From positions 2,914,001-2,978,000 of the forward strand of contig NZ_CP139960.1 of NCBI RefSeq assembly GCF_034424215.1: a DNA stretch of 64,000 bases, written 5' to 3'. The translations under genes were made by a program, and so were the position numbers. The notes beneath the pieces were generated by a model. The model saw nothing but the letters and a program-made list of their open reading frames with translations. It made no database searches and was not told the origin of the DNA. Positions 27,968 to 38,738 of the stretch are shown piece by piece; position 1 is the first letter of the stretch, and each line of letters begins with the position of its first letter. Source of the stretch: Niabella yanshanensis (GTDB lineage Bacteria; Bacteroidota; Bacteroidia; Chitinophagales; Chitinophagaceae).

Positions 27968-28726
27968 TTACCTCATAATCTCTTTTAAAACAGGCAAGGT
28001 TCTCATATTGCCAAAGTCCTGCACATGCAGGCTGTAGTACACTTCCATCAGATCCAGTATCTTGCGCCGGGCTTCAGCATTGGCATTAATTTCTGATAAC
28101 TCACCGGGTTGACGCACCTGTAAAAGCTCAGCCAGTATGGACGCATATTTTTTCTCAAGACTTAAGTGGTGAAAAAGCGGTGCATCAGTAAAAATGCCTT
28201 CCTGTACGTCAAATACCCATTCGCCCGACTGATCGATGTCCGGATGAATGCCCTGCGGTAAAAAACCTAAAAAATGGGTAAGCTGTACGGCAAAAAAAAC
28301 AGGAAAATTGGCCATTACCTTATCGTTGCACCTGTCCAGGGCTATAAAACAGTCTTCAGCAAAATCAAATAATCCAGAATTATCTTCCGGCTGCTTTAAA
28401 CACTTACCTAACAGTTCTACCATGTAGGAAGCAACACCGTTCTTAAGCACATCAGTAAAAATTTGTTGATACACCGTTGCAAACCTGTACTCTTTTATAC
28501 GATTGAGTTGTTTGAATTCATTGTGGTATACTTCCATATCCAATATAGCTGCCGGCTGAAAAAAGCCAATCCTGGAACCTACCTTCTTTGAAGCACTGCG
28601 TATGCCGTTCAATAAATAGGATTGTAGTCCGAATAGTTGGGTGTACACCGACGCAATAATGCTGGTTTCTCCGTATTTAACCGTACGAAGCACGATGCCT
28701 TTCGTTTTATGAATTTTATCCGTCAA
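27968..28726 (-). CDS. recO: DNA repair protein RecO
   Basis: 252 residues. Works with RecR (gene at 15273) in the RecFOR pathway. The N-terminal OB fold begins KTKGIVLRTVKYGETSIIASVYTQ, and the C-terminal helical part is normal for Bacteroidota RecO. The start is TTG: an in-frame stop lies immediately before it and no ATG occurs in the first part of the protein, while family members begin at this point. No cysteine zinc cluster is present, as in many Bacteroidota. Confidence 0.93.
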   Translation of the reverse strand: MTDKIHKTKGIVLRTVKYGETSIIASVYTQLFGLQSYLLNGIRSASKKVGSRIGFFQPAAILDMEVYHNEFKQLNRIKEYRFATVYQQIFTDVLKNGVASYMVELLGKCLKQPEDNSGLFDFAEDCFIALDRCNDKVMANFPVFFAVQLTHFLGFLPQGIHPDIDQSGEWVFDVQEGIFTDAPLFHHLSLEKKYASILAELLQVRQPGELSEINANAEARRKILDLMEVYYSLHVQDFGNMRTLPVLKEIMR

Positions 28727-28924
28727 TTATAAAAAATGTACTGCAAGGTAAATTTTAATCATTGGGTTAGCAAAGAATTACGGGTAGGCTTATCGACACA
28801 TCTCTCAAAAAAACTATGTGTTGGCATTGTTTTTTCTCTTTCTTTGCCAATATCGCAACAGAAGTTGTTTACAACAACAGTTTGAAAACTAAACATCGTC
28901 TAAAAAGCACAATAAATATATTTT

Positions 28925-31294
28925 ATGTGGGAAAAGCTGGGTAAAGCCATTATTAAATACAGATTCGTTCTTTTAATACTACTAACTGCCGTTACCGCGC
29001 TCTTTGCTTATTGGGGAAGTAAAGCAGAATTGGGATATGAATTCACCAGGGCAATTCCTACCAATCACCCGGTTAATATCACTTACCAGGAATTCAAAAA
29101 GAAATATGGGCAGGATGGGAACCTGATGGTTGTGGGCATTCAGACTGACCAGTTTTTTACAGAAAAAGTTTTCAACCCCTATGTGTCACTTCAAAACAAC
29201 CTTAAAAAAATACCAGGAGTTATTGATATTATTGCAATTCCCGGTGCGGTAAACCTGGTAAAAGATTCCGCCAGCGAAAAGCTACAGGCCAGGAAGATAT
29301 TTACTGCCACACCACTCAACCAGGCGCAAATTGACGAAGGCGCCGCCAGCTTCCTCAATTTACCGTTTTACAAAGGTTTGCTGTACAACCCCGAATCTAA
29401 GGCTTACCTGATGGGGTTAACCATGGACCCTGAAGTTATTAACTCGAAAAAAAGAGATGCTACCATTAATGAAGTAACGGCACAAATAGCCAGTTTCGAA
29501 AAAGCAACTCATGTGGAAGTAAAACTAAGCGGACTTCCCTATATACGAACGGTGCTGGCTACCCGTATCGCCAATGAAATGCGCTACTTCCTCACGGCGT
29601 CCATCCTGCTTTCTGCCGTTATATTATTACTCTTCTTCCGGTCAGTCAGTTCCATGTTGCTGTCTTTAGGTGTAGTGATCATTGGGGTTCTTTTCAGTTT
29701 AGGCACCATACATATCCTGGGTTACAAAATCACCTTGTTAACCGCTTTAATACCTCCATTAATTGTGGTAATCGGTATTCCTAATTGTATTTACTTTTTA
29801 AATAAATACCACACGAGCTGGAAAAAGCAGGCGCATACTGGAGCCGGGGTTCCGGTTCAGCAGAAGAAAAGAAACGCCATTGTGGATATGGTGAGCCGCA
29901 TGGGTATTGTAACGTTGTTTTGCAACCTGGCCGCGGCTATCGGGTTTGCAGTTTTTGCATTGACCAAGAGCGCTATTCTAAAAGAATTTGGGGCGGTGGC
30001 AGGTATTAATATTATGCTGTTGTTCTTTATATCGCTGGTATTGATCCCTATTGTGCTTTTCTTTTTACCTCCTCCAAAAGAAAAGCATACCAGGTACCTG
30101 AATAACCAAAGGCTGAACCGCTGGCTGGATCGTTTAGAAAAATGGTCTCTCGCGCACCGAAAACTCATTTACATTGTTACGGGAGTGCTGGTGGTAATAG
30201 CAACTGCCGGTACCTTCAGGCTGCAAAGCAATGCTTATATGGTAGATGATGTACCTAAAACGGATAAAATATATACCGACCTGAAATTTTTTGAAAAGAA
30301 TTTTAAAGGTGTGATGCCTTTGGAGATCGTGATAGATACCAAAAAGAAATTTGGCGTAACCCGGAACTTTAAAAACCTGGTGAAGATCGATTCGTTTACC
30401 CAATACCTGTCATCAAGACCAGAGATAGCGCGCCCGCTAAGTCTTGTGGAAGGTTTAAAATTTGCTAAACAGGCTTTTTATGAAGGTGACAGCAGCAATT
30501 ATTCGATGCCATCGGAATTTGATTTACCCGGCCTGGCCCAATACCTCAATATGAAAACAAGTAGTCCTGGCGACAGTACCGGAAACGATGATTCATTTAC
30601 CAAACTGGTGTCCCGGTTTATGGATAGTGCGAAACAGGAGGCCCGGTTGAGTGTAAACATGGCCGATGTAGGCACCCATGCATTGCCGGGCCTTTTAGCA
30701 GGTATTGAAAAAAGAGCCCATGAAATATTTCCGAAAGATCAATACAATGTTTCACTTACCGGTAGCAGCATTGCCTTTTTAGAAGGAGGTCGCTTTATCA
30801 TTAACGGATTGAAGGAAAGTATTTTCTGGGCTTTCCTGCTGATAGCCCTTTGCATGTTGTATCTTTTCAAGTCGTTTCGTATTCTTTTATGCTCTTTGAT
30901 CCCCAATATTATTCCATTGGTTATTACCGCAGGGATTATGGGTTGGGCAGGCGTACCATTGAAACCCAGTACTGTACTTATTTTTAGTGTAGCCCTGGGT
31001 ATCGCGATAGATATTACTATCCGGTTTTTAGTTAATTATAAGCAGGAGTTGACCCACCACGATAATGATGTACAGGACACAGTGATACAAACCATACATA
31101 GTACTGGTATCAGTATTATTTATACCTCCATGGTATTAATTGCAGGTTTCGTGATTTTTTGCTTCAGCGGGTTTGGAGGTACGAAGGCTTTGGGCTGGCT
31201 TACGTCCGTAACATTAGTAACCGCTACTGTTACCAACCTGATCTTATTACCAGCTTTGCTAATTAGTTTTTCTAAAAAAAAGGATAAAAAGTAA
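28925..31294 (+). CDS. MMPL/RND-superfamily transporter
   Basis: 789 residues. Two repeats, each of a large extracytoplasmic loop and six helices: TM1 near the N-terminus (YRFVLLILLTAVTALFAYWG), first bundle about residues 215-385, TM7 near 415, second bundle about 625-785. Members export lipids or hopanoid-like compounds, or act in envelope maintenance (HpnN/MmpL-like). It has no adjacent membrane fusion protein, so it is unlike the tripartite pump at the window start. Cargo unknown. Confidence 0.85.
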   Translation: MWEKLGKAIIKYRFVLLILLTAVTALFAYWGSKAELGYEFTRAIPTNHPVNITYQEFKKKYGQDGNLMVVGIQTDQFFTEKVFNPYVSLQNNLKKIPGVIDIIAIPGAVNLVKDSASEKLQARKIFTATPLNQAQIDEGAASFLNLPFYKGLLYNPESKAYLMGLTMDPEVINSKKRDATINEVTAQIASFEKATHVEVKLSGLPYIRTVLATRIANEMRYFLTASILLSAVILLLFFRSVSSMLLSLGVVIIGVLFSLGTIHILGYKITLLTALIPPLIVVIGIPNCIYFLNKYHTSWKKQAHTGAGVPVQQKKRNAIVDMVSRMGIVTLFCNLAAAIGFAVFALTKSAILKEFGAVAGINIMLLFFISLVLIPIVLFFLPPPKEKHTRYLNNQRLNRWLDRLEKWSLAHRKLIYIVTGVLVVIATAGTFRLQSNAYMVDDVPKTDKIYTDLKFFEKNFKGVMPLEIVIDTKKKFGVTRNFKNLVKIDSFTQYLSSRPEIARPLSLVEGLKFAKQAFYEGDSSNYSMPSEFDLPGLAQYLNMKTSSPGDSTGNDDSFTKLVSRFMDSAKQEARLSVNMADVGTHALPGLLAGIEKRAHEIFPKDQYNVSLTGSSIAFLEGGRFIINGLKESIFWAFLLIALCMLYLFKSFRILLCSLIPNIIPLVITAGIMGWAGVPLKPSTVLIFSVALGIAIDITIRFLVNYKQELTHHDNDVQDTVIQTIHSTGISIIYTSMVLIAGFVIFCFSGFGGTKALGWLTSVTLVTATVTNLILLPALLISFSKKKDKK

Positions 31295-31326
31295 GCTTAT
31301 ATCATGTATTAACGGTTTATAATATA

Positions 31327-31407
31327 AAAACCATTAAGGGGTTAGGGTTAGTTAAGCTCTGAACCTGCACAACCTTAATTCTTAATACCCCAATTCCTTA
31401 CTGGTTT
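31327..31407. terminator. Long imperfect hairpin after the MMPL gene
   Basis: AAACC/TTAAGG-type blocks (31327-31340) pair imperfectly with CCTTACTGGTTT (31396-31407). On the minus strand it is followed by a T-rich stretch, so it may terminate the DUF1835 gene. No T-run follows on the plus strand. Confidence 0.4.
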
Positions 31408-31494
31408 AAAAAAGAATTATATTGGCTGTACTACTTAGCACAAACCTAAAATGAACAGACGACCAACCGGCTGGTTGTTGAGCCCTTTAAGAAA

Positions 31495-32319
31495 TTATGC
31501 CAGTTTCACTTCATAGTTTCTAATGGAAGATAGAATACCGCGATATTTGAGTTTGCCTTCTTTGATCAATTGCAGCAAACGCCAATTGAGAAAGGCATCA
31601 CTAATACCTTCGCAAATACTTTTTTCATTCATATCCCCCAATGTTTTCCCAACAATCCTAATAGCAGTTTGATAACGTTTTGTACAATGCGTTATTATAT
31701 TGCTATCATAAAAGTCAATTTCGATCCCTGAAATGGGAGTTTCCCCAATTGCGATTCTCAAACAAGCATCGTCATTACTTAACTTTTCCCAAAGCGATTG
31801 CATTTGAGAAACCTCCTGTTGTTCTATCAACCTGAAATCAGTATATAATTTTGCAACTTGATCCAGGTTTGCCTCGTTCAACGACTTCGGATATATACCT
31901 GCTCCAAGACGGCGGGTTACAGAAGTATTTAAGAAATCGATAGTAAAAAACCGGGAGTAATCTGGTATCTGTAAGAAATACAGCAATCTTGATGCAGAAA
32001 GCATTTCCCTCACATCCGACCCGGTCCATAAATAAATTCCAGGGTAACCATCAATATGACTTTTCACTGCATGGAGCTTATCAATGTCAGATTGTACCAT
32101 ATGGGTAATAATGTCCCCCGAAAATCCTTGCGAAATCTCCACCAGCCAATTAATTCTGCGCTGCTTTCCGTTTACAGTATCTAAATCAGAAATGGGGCCG
32201 ATGGACAAATAATCCTGCAAAACAACCAGATCAATTTTACTGGCATCATAAATTTCGCTTTGCTGAATTGTTGCCCTGGCCTGCACGCTAAATACAATAT
32301 GCAAATCCTTTTCGGTCAT
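31495..32319 (-). CDS. DUF1835-domain protein
   Basis: 274 residues, no signal peptide or membrane segment. The N-terminal DUF1835 part begins LHIVFSVQARATIQQS and contains VVLQDYLSIGPISDLDT; the C-terminal part resembles the DUF3658 segment commonly fused to it (TDFRLIEQQEVSQMQSLWEKL onward). The family is widespread in Gram-positives and Bacteroidota and its biochemical role is unknown. It lies 84 bases after the PPIase gene but is separated from it by a terminator. Confidence 0.8.
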   Translation of the reverse strand: MTEKDLHIVFSVQARATIQQSEIYDASKIDLVVLQDYLSIGPISDLDTVNGKQRRINWLVEISQGFSGDIITHMVQSDIDKLHAVKSHIDGYPGIYLWTGSDVREMLSASRLLYFLQIPDYSRFFTIDFLNTSVTRRLGAGIYPKSLNEANLDQVAKLYTDFRLIEQQEVSQMQSLWEKLSNDDACLRIAIGETPISGIEIDFYDSNIITHCTKRYQTAIRIVGKTLGDMNEKSICEGISDAFLNWRLLQLIKEGKLKYRGILSSIRNYEVKLA

Positions 32320-32339
32320 AAAACAGGTGCTCTGTGATT

Positions 32340-32382
32340 GATTAAAAGAAAACAGGTTGATGAGACTTTCCCATCAACCTGT
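32340..32382 (-). terminator. Intrinsic terminator of the SurA-like PPIase gene
   Basis: A perfect 11-bp stem (ACAGGTTGATG 32352-32362 with CATCAACCTGT 32372-32382) is followed on the minus strand by TTTCTTTTAAT. It ends the PPIase transcript before the DUF1835 gene. Confidence 0.85.
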
Positions 32383-32403
32383 ACCTATTCGTCTAATATT
32401 TTA

Positions 32404-33786
32404 TTAAAATCCTTTGCCGCCCGTTGTCTGGTATTTCTGCAAATTAGAGCATTGATCTGCGGCCTCCTGGTCTACCAAAACATAGAAAGTCGGTACTTTC
32501 TTGGTTAACCAATCATCCAGCGCTTTTTGTTTTTTAGTTTCCAAAGCCATGCTGGCGATTTTATTGTAATCGTCGTTCAGGTTCATTTTGTGTGGTTCCG
32601 TTTTCGACTTCAGGTACAAAATTCTTACACCCTGCTTGCCTTGTTCATTGGTAAAAGTCAGCGGCTGGGAATAATCACCTGCTTTTAAATTCGCTAAAGC
32701 CTGTACCATATCTTTATCGGGCAACTGATCTATATGCACATAGGTAGATCCGTCGGGGGTTAAAACAAACGGACCGTAGCTTTTGGTGGCTTCATCTTCA
32801 CTGTACTTGTAGGCAGCATCTTTAAAGGATATCTTCCCGGAAACAATCTCGGTTCTTACTGAATCTAATTTAACCTTAGCAGCGTCCAATTCTGTTTTCG
32901 TTACCGGCGGTATTCTCAATATCATCCGCACTTTGGCGTTGTCACCGCGCCTGCTTTCGGATTGTATTAAAAAGTACCCGAATTTATTTGATTTAACCGG
33001 CATTGATAACTCACCTGCTTTCAGCCTGAACGCAGTAGAAAGAAAAACCGGGTCCAGCTGATCTTTATCATTTCTGTTCACTTCGTAAGCGCCACCCCTT
33101 TCGCGGCTACCCGGATCTTCTGAATATTTTTTCGCGGCTGCCTCGAAACTCAGGGTACCTGCTTCAATCTGCCGGCGATAGTTCATCATTTCGTTATAAA
33201 TATACTCTTCCACCTCTTTGGCAGCTTTAGGATATACATTGATCTGACCTATTTCCAGTTCAGATTCTAAAAAAGGTATGCTGTCCGAAGGCACCCTGTC
33301 AAAGAATGCCTTTACCTCGGTGGGAGTAATATGCACATTTTCTACTATTTTCTGTTTCATTCTCTGCGAAAGCATTTGCTCTTTGATCATGTGGCGTGAG
33401 TCGTCTTTTAGCTGGAAAATAGTTTTTCCCGCAACATCCTCTACTGCCTGTTCACTACCAAACTGCATTACCCATCCACGCACACGCATATCCAGGTTCG
33501 CTTCTACCTCATCATCACTTACAGGTAAAGAGTCACGTTCTGCCTGCAAAGCCAGAATTTTTGATATCAGCGATTGCTCCAGAATAGAACAGGCAGCTCC
33601 TTCGGGAAGCTGATCACCATTACGAGATGCATCCAATATTGCATTTTGTATATCCGATTGTAAAATGATCCTGTCCCCTACCGCGCCTAAAATTTTATCA
33701 ACCACCAATTTTTGTGATTTCCCCTGCGAAAAAGCAGTTAAACTAAGGGTTGCAGCAAATAAACCCGCAAGAAAATATTTGATCAT
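32404..33786 (-). CDS. SurA-like periplasmic peptidyl-prolyl isomerase
   Basis: 460 residues. Signal peptide ends near TAFSQ. The SurA N-domain begins VVDKILGAVGDRIILQSDI. Two parvulin domains follow: the first around SFEAAAKKYSEDPGSRERGGAYEV, the second around SFKDAAYKYSEDEATKSYGPF. Expected to chaperone outer-membrane proteins. The window's many barrels are plausible clients. A TAATTTTG -7 box only 4 bases before the ATG suggests a near-leaderless message. Confidence 0.92.
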   Translation of the reverse strand: MIKYFLAGLFAATLSLTAFSQGKSQKLVVDKILGAVGDRIILQSDIQNAILDASRNGDQLPEGAACSILEQSLISKILALQAERDSLPVSDDEVEANLDMRVRGWVMQFGSEQAVEDVAGKTIFQLKDDSRHMIKEQMLSQRMKQKIVENVHITPTEVKAFFDRVPSDSIPFLESELEIGQINVYPKAAKEVEEYIYNEMMNYRRQIEAGTLSFEAAAKKYSEDPGSRERGGAYEVNRNDKDQLDPVFLSTAFRLKAGELSMPVKSNKFGYFLIQSESRRGDNAKVRMILRIPPVTKTELDAAKVKLDSVRTEIVSGKISFKDAAYKYSEDEATKSYGPFVLTPDGSTYVHIDQLPDKDMVQALANLKAGDYSQPLTFTNEQGKQGVRILYLKSKTEPHKMNLNDDYNKIASMALETKKQKALDDWLTKKVPTFYVLVDQEAADQCSNLQKYQTTGGKGF

Positions 33787-33790
33787 AACT

Positions 33791-33798
33791 CAAAATTA
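33791..33798 (-). promoter_or_regulatory. -7 box of the SurA-like PPIase gene
   Basis: TAATTTTG on the minus strand, 4 bases before the ATG at 33786. The -33 element is weak. Confidence 0.5.
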
Positions 33799-33853
33799 AT
33801 CAGCACTCATACAATAATGACGCTGAACAGTGCATTTAACAAAAGTTTGATTA

Positions 33854-33933
33854 AGAAAAAGGAAATGGGGAACAGCTAGTAGCCAGTAGGTGGTGCTATA
33901 TTCTATTTTCCTACTTACTACTCACTACTCCCC
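33854..33933 (-). terminator. Terminator of the rimP-nusA-infB operon
   Basis: On the minus strand, GGGGA, AGTAG and AGTAGG blocks (33933-33912) pair with CCTACT, CTACT and TCCCC (33890-33867) and are followed by ATTTCCTTTTT. It is a long hairpin with internal mismatches. Confidence 0.6.
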
Positions 33934-33942
33934 ACTTGTTTA

Positions 33943-36873
33943 TTACAATGTTCTCTTTATTTCTTCCAGTTCGTAAGACTCTACGATGTCACCCACCTTA
34001 AGATCAGTGTAATTTTTGATCGTCAGACCGCACTCCATACCTGTCAGCACTTCCTTCGCATCATCTTTGAAACGTTTTAAGGATCCCAGCTCTGCCACTG
34101 CATTTTCACCAATCGGGTAAATCACAATACCATCACGTATCAATCTCACTTTATTGTCACGCTTGATCTTTCCATCTAACACAACGCAACCGGCCACTGT
34201 AGCTTTATCGAACTTAAATACCTCTCTTACTTCAACATTCGCAGTGATCTTCTCTTTCACCGTTGGCTCCATCATACCTTCCATCGCACTCTTCACCTCA
34301 TCGATTGCCTGGTAAATAACCGAGTACATCTTAATCTCAATACCCGCATTATCAGCTAACCTTGAAGCCTGGGAAGAAGGTCTTACATTAAACGCAATCA
34401 CAATTGCATCAGATGCCTCTGCCAACACAATATCACTTTCATTGATCTGGCCTACGCCTTTATGTATCACGTTAACCAGGATCTCTTCAGTAGAAAGTTT
34501 CTGTAATGAGTCGCTCAGGGCCTCTACCGAACCATCCACGTCACCTTTTATGATAATGTTCAGCTCTTTAAAGTTGCCCAATGCCAGACGACGTCCGATT
34601 TCATCCAGCGTAATGTGTTTTTTGGTACGCATACCCTGCTCACGTAAGATCTGCGCCCTGCGGTTGGCTATGTCTTTAGCTTCAGACTCGTCTTCGTACA
34701 CTTTGAACTTCTCACCTGCCTGAGGGGCACCATTTAAGCCTAAGATCACAGCAGGCGCAGACGGTCCTGCAGCATCCTGTCTTTTGTTACGCTCGTTGAA
34801 CATGGCTTTTACGCGCCCGAAGTACTGACCACTCACCACCAGGTCTCCCTGCTTTAAAGTACCGTTCTCAACCAGGAGGGTAGCTACGAATCCTCTGCCT
34901 TTATCCAATGATGCTTCGATAATCGTACCCGTTGCTTCTCTTTCCGGATTGGCTTTCAACTCCAGCAGCTCTGCCTCCAGTAATATTTTCTCCAGTAATT
35001 TATCGATGTTCAGCCCTTGTTTGGCCGAAAGCTCCTGGCTTTGGAATTTACCACCCCATTCTTCTACCAAAATATTCATTTGAGATAGCTGCTCGTAGAT
35101 CTTAGTTGGGTTGGCGCCGTCTTTATCAATTTTGTTTACTGCAAAAATCATTGGTACACCTGCCGCCTGCGCGTGGCTGATAGCCTCTTTGGTCTGAGGC
35201 ATCACCGCATCATCAGCTGCAACCACAATTACTGCGATATCGGTAACCTTGGCACCACGTGCACGCATGGCGGTAAATGCTTCGTGACCCGGAGTATCCA
35301 GGAAAGTGATTTCCCTTCCCTCTCCTACCTGCACACGATAAGCTCCAATGTGCTGCGTAATACCGCCGGCCTCACCCGCAACCACATTGGCATTACGGAT
35401 ATAGTCAAGCAATGATGTTTTACCGTGATCTACGTGACCCATAATGGTTACGATAGGACTACGGGGCCTCAGGTCTTCTGCATCATCCTCATCATCCTCA
35501 TCATCCTCCATCTCCATTTGTTTTTCCATGTCGATGAACTCTACATCGTATCCAAATTCGCTCGCCACCAGCTCAATCACTTCCGCATCCAGTCTCTGAT
35601 TTATAGATACCATGATGCCCAGGCCCATACATTTGCTGATCACATCTGCAAAGCTTACATCCATCAGGCTGGCTAATTCGCTTACACTAATAAACTCAGT
35701 TACCTGTAATTTATTATCGCCCGCGTCAATGTTCATCGCATCTTCCGCCTCATTTCTCTTATCTCTACGCGCTTTGGCCCGCATCGATTTCTGCTTATTG
35801 CCGCCGCCGCTCAATTTAGCCTGTGTTTCGCGTATTTTATCCTGGATCGCTTTTTCGTCAATCTGCTTCTCTTCTCTCGGGTGTTGATGATGTCTTCTGT
35901 CTCCACCTCTGAAGCCGCCGCCTCCGGAATTATTATTGTTACGTTGATCACGGTTACCACCCCCACCGCCTTGCTGGAATGGCTTTTTAGCCGCCGGATC
36001 GGGTTTCACCTCTTTCTTCTCAATAGGAATGCGCTTGCGCTTCCTTTTCTCATCACGCTTAGGTCTGGTATCGTTATCTACGGGCAGTTCAATCTTGCCT
36101 AAAATTTTAGGGCCTTCAATTCTTTCAGCCTTTATTTTAGTGATTTCGGGCTCCGGTTCAGCAACCGGTGTTGGCGTGGGCACTACCGGTGTAACAGGAG
36201 CAGGCTCTTCCTGCTTCTTTTCTGGTACAGGTGCCTGTACCGGCGCTTCTTTTTCCACCACGGGTTTTTCCTCCACTACAGGCGGTGTTGAAGGTTTTTT
36301 AGGCCTTGTTGATTTTTCAAGAGCAGAAAGATCAATTTTATCCAAAATTTTCGGGCCTTCAATTTCAGGCGCGCCAATTTTAATGACATTAGTTTCCTTT
36401 TCAGGCTCCTGCGGCACTTCAACCTCAGGAGCAGGCTCTACAACCGGATGTGTTTCTACTATTGGCTCTGGTACAGGTGCTGGCTCTGGCTGAGGTGCCG
36501 GTTCTGGCTGAGGCTCCGGTTCCGCGGGCGCCACTTCTACCTCTGGCACAGCTTCTACCACCGGTGGCGCTTCAACAACAGGCTCTGCTTTAGCCGGTTC
36601 TTTCTTTTGTACCAGTTCTTCTTCTTCCTTGCGTTTTTTTGCCTCGTTACCTACTCCCTTCGGAAGGTCAACCTGGCTACTTTTTAGCTTGGCAGCTTTA
36701 TCGCTCTGAAATCCCTGTTGCAGCGACGCATACATAGCTTCGCTTAGCTTCGAAGACGGCTTTAGATCGTCTTTCGGAAAGCCTTTGCCAACAAGAAAAT
36801 CAACGAGCGTATCCTGCCCAATGTTAAATTCTTTTGCTGCTTGTAATAATCTTGGAAGTTTGATTTCTGACAT
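33943..36873 (-). CDS. infB: Translation initiation factor IF-2
   Basis: 976 residues from the ATG at 36873 ([19 protein letters not shown]). Positions initiator tRNA on the ribosome and hydrolyses GTP. Domains: N-terminal helical IF2N; a long low-complexity Pro/Glu/Val region; Gly/Arg/Asn-rich linker; then the G domain with [30 protein letters not shown] and NKIDK motifs, and C-terminal domains. A motif of the form EGPKILxKI...TRPK occurs twice in the linker (about 36290-36380 and 36055-36125), an internal duplication. Third gene of the rimP-nusA-infB operon. Confidence 0.97.
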   Translation of the reverse strand: MSEIKLPRLLQAAKEFNIGQDTLVDFLVGKGFPKDDLKPSSKLSEAMYASLQQGFQSDKAAKLKSSQVDLPKGVGNEAKKRKEEEELVQKKEPAKAEPVVEAPPVVEAVPEVEVAPAEPEPQPEPAPQPEPAPVPEPIVETHPVVEPAPEVEVPQEPEKETNVIKIGAPEIEGPKILDKIDLSALEKSTRPKKPSTPPVVEEKPVVEKEAPVQAPVPEKKQEEPAPVTPVVPTPTPVAEPEPEITKIKAERIEGPKILGKIELPVDNDTRPKRDEKRKRKRIPIEKKEVKPDPAAKKPFQQGGGGGNRDQRNNNNSGGGGFRGGDRRHHQHPREEKQIDEKAIQDKIRETQAKLSGGGNKQKSMRAKARRDKRNEAEDAMNIDAGDNKLQVTEFISVSELASLMDVSFADVISKCMGLGIMVSINQRLDAEVIELVASEFGYDVEFIDMEKQMEMEDDEDDEDDAEDLRPRSPIVTIMGHVDHGKTSLLDYIRNANVVAGEAGGITQHIGAYRVQVGEGREITFLDTPGHEAFTAMRARGAKVTDIAVIVVAADDAVMPQTKEAISHAQAAGVPMIFAVNKIDKDGANPTKIYEQLSQMNILVEEWGGKFQSQELSAKQGLNIDKLLEKILLEAELLELKANPEREATGTIIEASLDKGRGFVATLLVENGTLKQGDLVVSGQYFGRVKAMFNERNKRQDAAGPSAPAVILGLNGAPQAGEKFKVYEDESEAKDIANRRAQILREQGMRTKKHITLDEIGRRLALGNFKELNIIIKGDVDGSVEALSDSLQKLSTEEILVNVIHKGVGQINESDIVLAEASDAIVIAFNVRPSSQASRLADNAGIEIKMYSVIYQAIDEVKSAMEGMMEPTVKEKITANVEVREVFKFDKATVAGCVVLDGKIKRDNKVRLIRDGIVIYPIGENAVAELGSLKRFKDDAKEVLTGMECGLTIKNYTDLKVGDIVESYELEEIKRTL

Positions 36874-36951
36874 ATAAAATTTTCTCTCCAATTGCCCTCC
36901 CGGGACAATTTTTAATTTACCATTCTCACAAAATATTGTTACCCTTCAGGG

Positions 36952-38199
36952 TTATTCTCTTTCTAACTCTTCCTGCAATATTTTTCTGATATCCTCTACG
37001 GTCTCTTTCTCCAGGTCGGCCCTTTTTTCCAGTTCGTACGGCGACATTCTCATTACACTGCGGGCTGTATCACAACCAATTTTTTTCAGTGCATCTATTA
37101 CCCATCCGTCTATTTCATCGCTAAACTCTTCCAGGTCCACATCAAACTCTTCTTCATCATCTTCCGTATCCCTGTATACATCCAGTTCAAAACCTGTCAG
37201 CTCAGAAGCCAGTTTAATATTAGCCCCACGCTTTCCTATCGCCAGAGATACCTGGTCAGGCTTTAAATAGATGCTGGCATGTTTCCCTTCAGTGTCTAAA
37301 CTCATGCTGGTTATTTTAGCCGGCGTCAATGACCTTTGAATCAATAACTGGATATTGCTGGTCCAGTTAATTACATCTATATTTTCATTTTTCAATTCTC
37401 TTACGATACCATGGATACGACTACCTTTCATACCCACACAGGCGCCTACCGGGTCAATCCTGTCATCATAAGATTCTACTGCTACTTTAGCTCTTTCTCC
37501 TGGTTCACGCACAATTTTTTTAATGATGATCAACCCGTCAAATATCTCCGGCACCTCAATTTCCAATAATTTGGCAAGAAAATCAGGGGAAGTTCTCGAC
37601 AAAATGATTACGGGATTATTATTTTTGAGATCAACACGGGTTACAACTGCTCTTATATTTTCACCTTTTTTAAAATAGTCCTGCGGGATTTGCTCGCTTT
37701 TGGGAAGAATCAGCTCATTTCCCTCTTCGTCTAATAATAAGATCTCTTTCTTCCAAACCTGGTAAACTTCTGCACTTATGATCTCACCGATTCTGTCTTC
37801 ATACTTTTTAGCCAGTACATTCTTTTTCAGATCGCTGATACGGCCTGCCAGGGTTTGTTTGGCAGCCAGGATCGCACGGCGGCCAAAGTCTATCAAATCA
37901 ATCTCCTCGTATAAATCTTCTCCTACCTCATAATCCGGTTCCAGTTTTATCGCCTCAGAGTAAGCCACCTGTGCCAGCGGATCTTCTACTTCTCCGTCTT
38001 CAACAATAGTACGGTGACGTACAATTTCAAGGTCCCCCTTCTCTGCATTTACGATCACATCAAAATTGTCATCGCTACCATACTTTTTGCGAAGCAGTGT
38101 TTTAAAAACGTCTTCCACTACTTTCATCATCGTGGGCCTGTCAATATTTTCCGCGTCTTTAAAGTCCTGAAACGCTTCTATAAGATTAATACTTGCCAT
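36952..38199 (-). CDS. nusA: Transcription termination/antitermination factor NusA
   Basis: 415 residues. Binds RNA polymerase and modulates pausing and termination. N-terminal polymerase-binding domain, then S1 domain (FKKGENIRAVVTRVDLKNNNPVIILSRT), KH1/KH2 domains (DPVGACVGMKGSRIHGIV and KPDQVSLAIGKRGANIKLA), and an acidic C-terminal tail with a short helix-hairpin-like segment. Sits between rimP (50-base gap) and infB (78-base gap). The leader hairpin before rimP is a candidate for NusA feedback. Confidence 0.97.
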   Translation of the reverse strand: MASINLIEAFQDFKDAENIDRPTMMKVVEDVFKTLLRKKYGSDDNFDVIVNAEKGDLEIVRHRTIVEDGEVEDPLAQVAYSEAIKLEPDYEVGEDLYEEIDLIDFGRRAILAAKQTLAGRISDLKKNVLAKKYEDRIGEIISAEVYQVWKKEILLLDEEGNELILPKSEQIPQDYFKKGENIRAVVTRVDLKNNNPVIILSRTSPDFLAKLLEIEVPEIFDGLIIIKKIVREPGERAKVAVESYDDRIDPVGACVGMKGSRIHGIVRELKNENIDVINWTSNIQLLIQRSLTPAKITSMSLDTEGKHASIYLKPDQVSLAIGKRGANIKLASELTGFELDVYRDTEDDEEEFDVDLEEFSDEIDGWVIDALKKIGCDTARSVMRMSPYELEKRADLEKETVEDIRKILQEELERE

Positions 38200-38249
38200 A
38201 GCAATTCATAATTTAAGTATTGCGTTTTACCTGGTTCGGTAAAACCTAT

Positions 38250-38714
38250 TTAAAATTTAATTTGAATTTGAGTTGATTTTATATCGCTGAAAGCAATAGT
38301 ATGTTTTACTACCTCCGCTTTCTTACCCTTACCAACGGTTTCTTCTACCACGATACCTGTTTCATCTACTGCGGTAAGCTGTCCCTCTGTTTTCTGGCCC
38401 TCCAGCTGGGTAACTTCTACAAACCGGTTTAAATTTTTTACATACTGCCGGTGCATTTTTAACGGCTCGCCCAGACCGGCAGATGATACTTCCAGAGAAA
38501 AGTCGCCTTCCGGAAACAATGCAGCTTCTTCAAGTTCCTTATACAAAGCACGGTTATATTTAACCAGGTCGTCTATACCAATCCCATTATCGCCATCAAT
38601 AAAAACTTTGATATTATTGGTGGGTTTCACTTTTATTTCAACCAAAAAATGCTCAGGATTAGCGGCCAGAATATCCTGAATTTGCTTCTCAACTCTTTGA
38701 ATTACAGCTTCCAT
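38250..38714 (-). CDS. rimP: Ribosome maturation factor RimP
   Basis: 154 residues. Needed for 30S subunit assembly. The N-terminal domain holds FLVEIKVKPTNNIKVFIDGDNGIGIDDLVKYNRAL and the C-terminal Sm-like barrel contains LEVSSAGLGEPLK and EGQLTAVDETGIVVEE. Length and operon position (rimP-nusA-infB) are typical. First gene of the operon; its ATG is about 60 bases after the predicted transcript start. Confidence 0.94.
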   Translation of the reverse strand: MEAVIQRVEKQIQDILAANPEHFLVEIKVKPTNNIKVFIDGDNGIGIDDLVKYNRALYKELEEAALFPEGDFSLEVSSAGLGEPLKMHRQYVKNLNRFVEVTQLEGQKTEGQLTAVDETGIVVEETVGKGKKAEVVKHTIAFSDIKSTQIQIKF

Positions 38715-38738
38715 GTTGTGTATGCAGTAAAATAAAAT

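Noticed and set aside
31339-31352. Telomere-like GGGGTTAGGGTTAG string
   Set aside because: A single short occurrence inside an intergenic hairpin; bacterial context, no array.
35485-35520. Tandem trinucleotide-like run (TCATCC units) in the IF-2 gene
   Set aside because: It encodes an acidic Asp/Glu linker (DDEDDED-type) in frame, so it is coding low complexity rather than a separate repeat element.
36029-36493. Long plus-strand ORF antisense to infB
   Set aside because: Repetitive Gly/Ser/Thr composition mirrors the Pro/Glu/Val-rich IF-2 region; no start or domain evidence.
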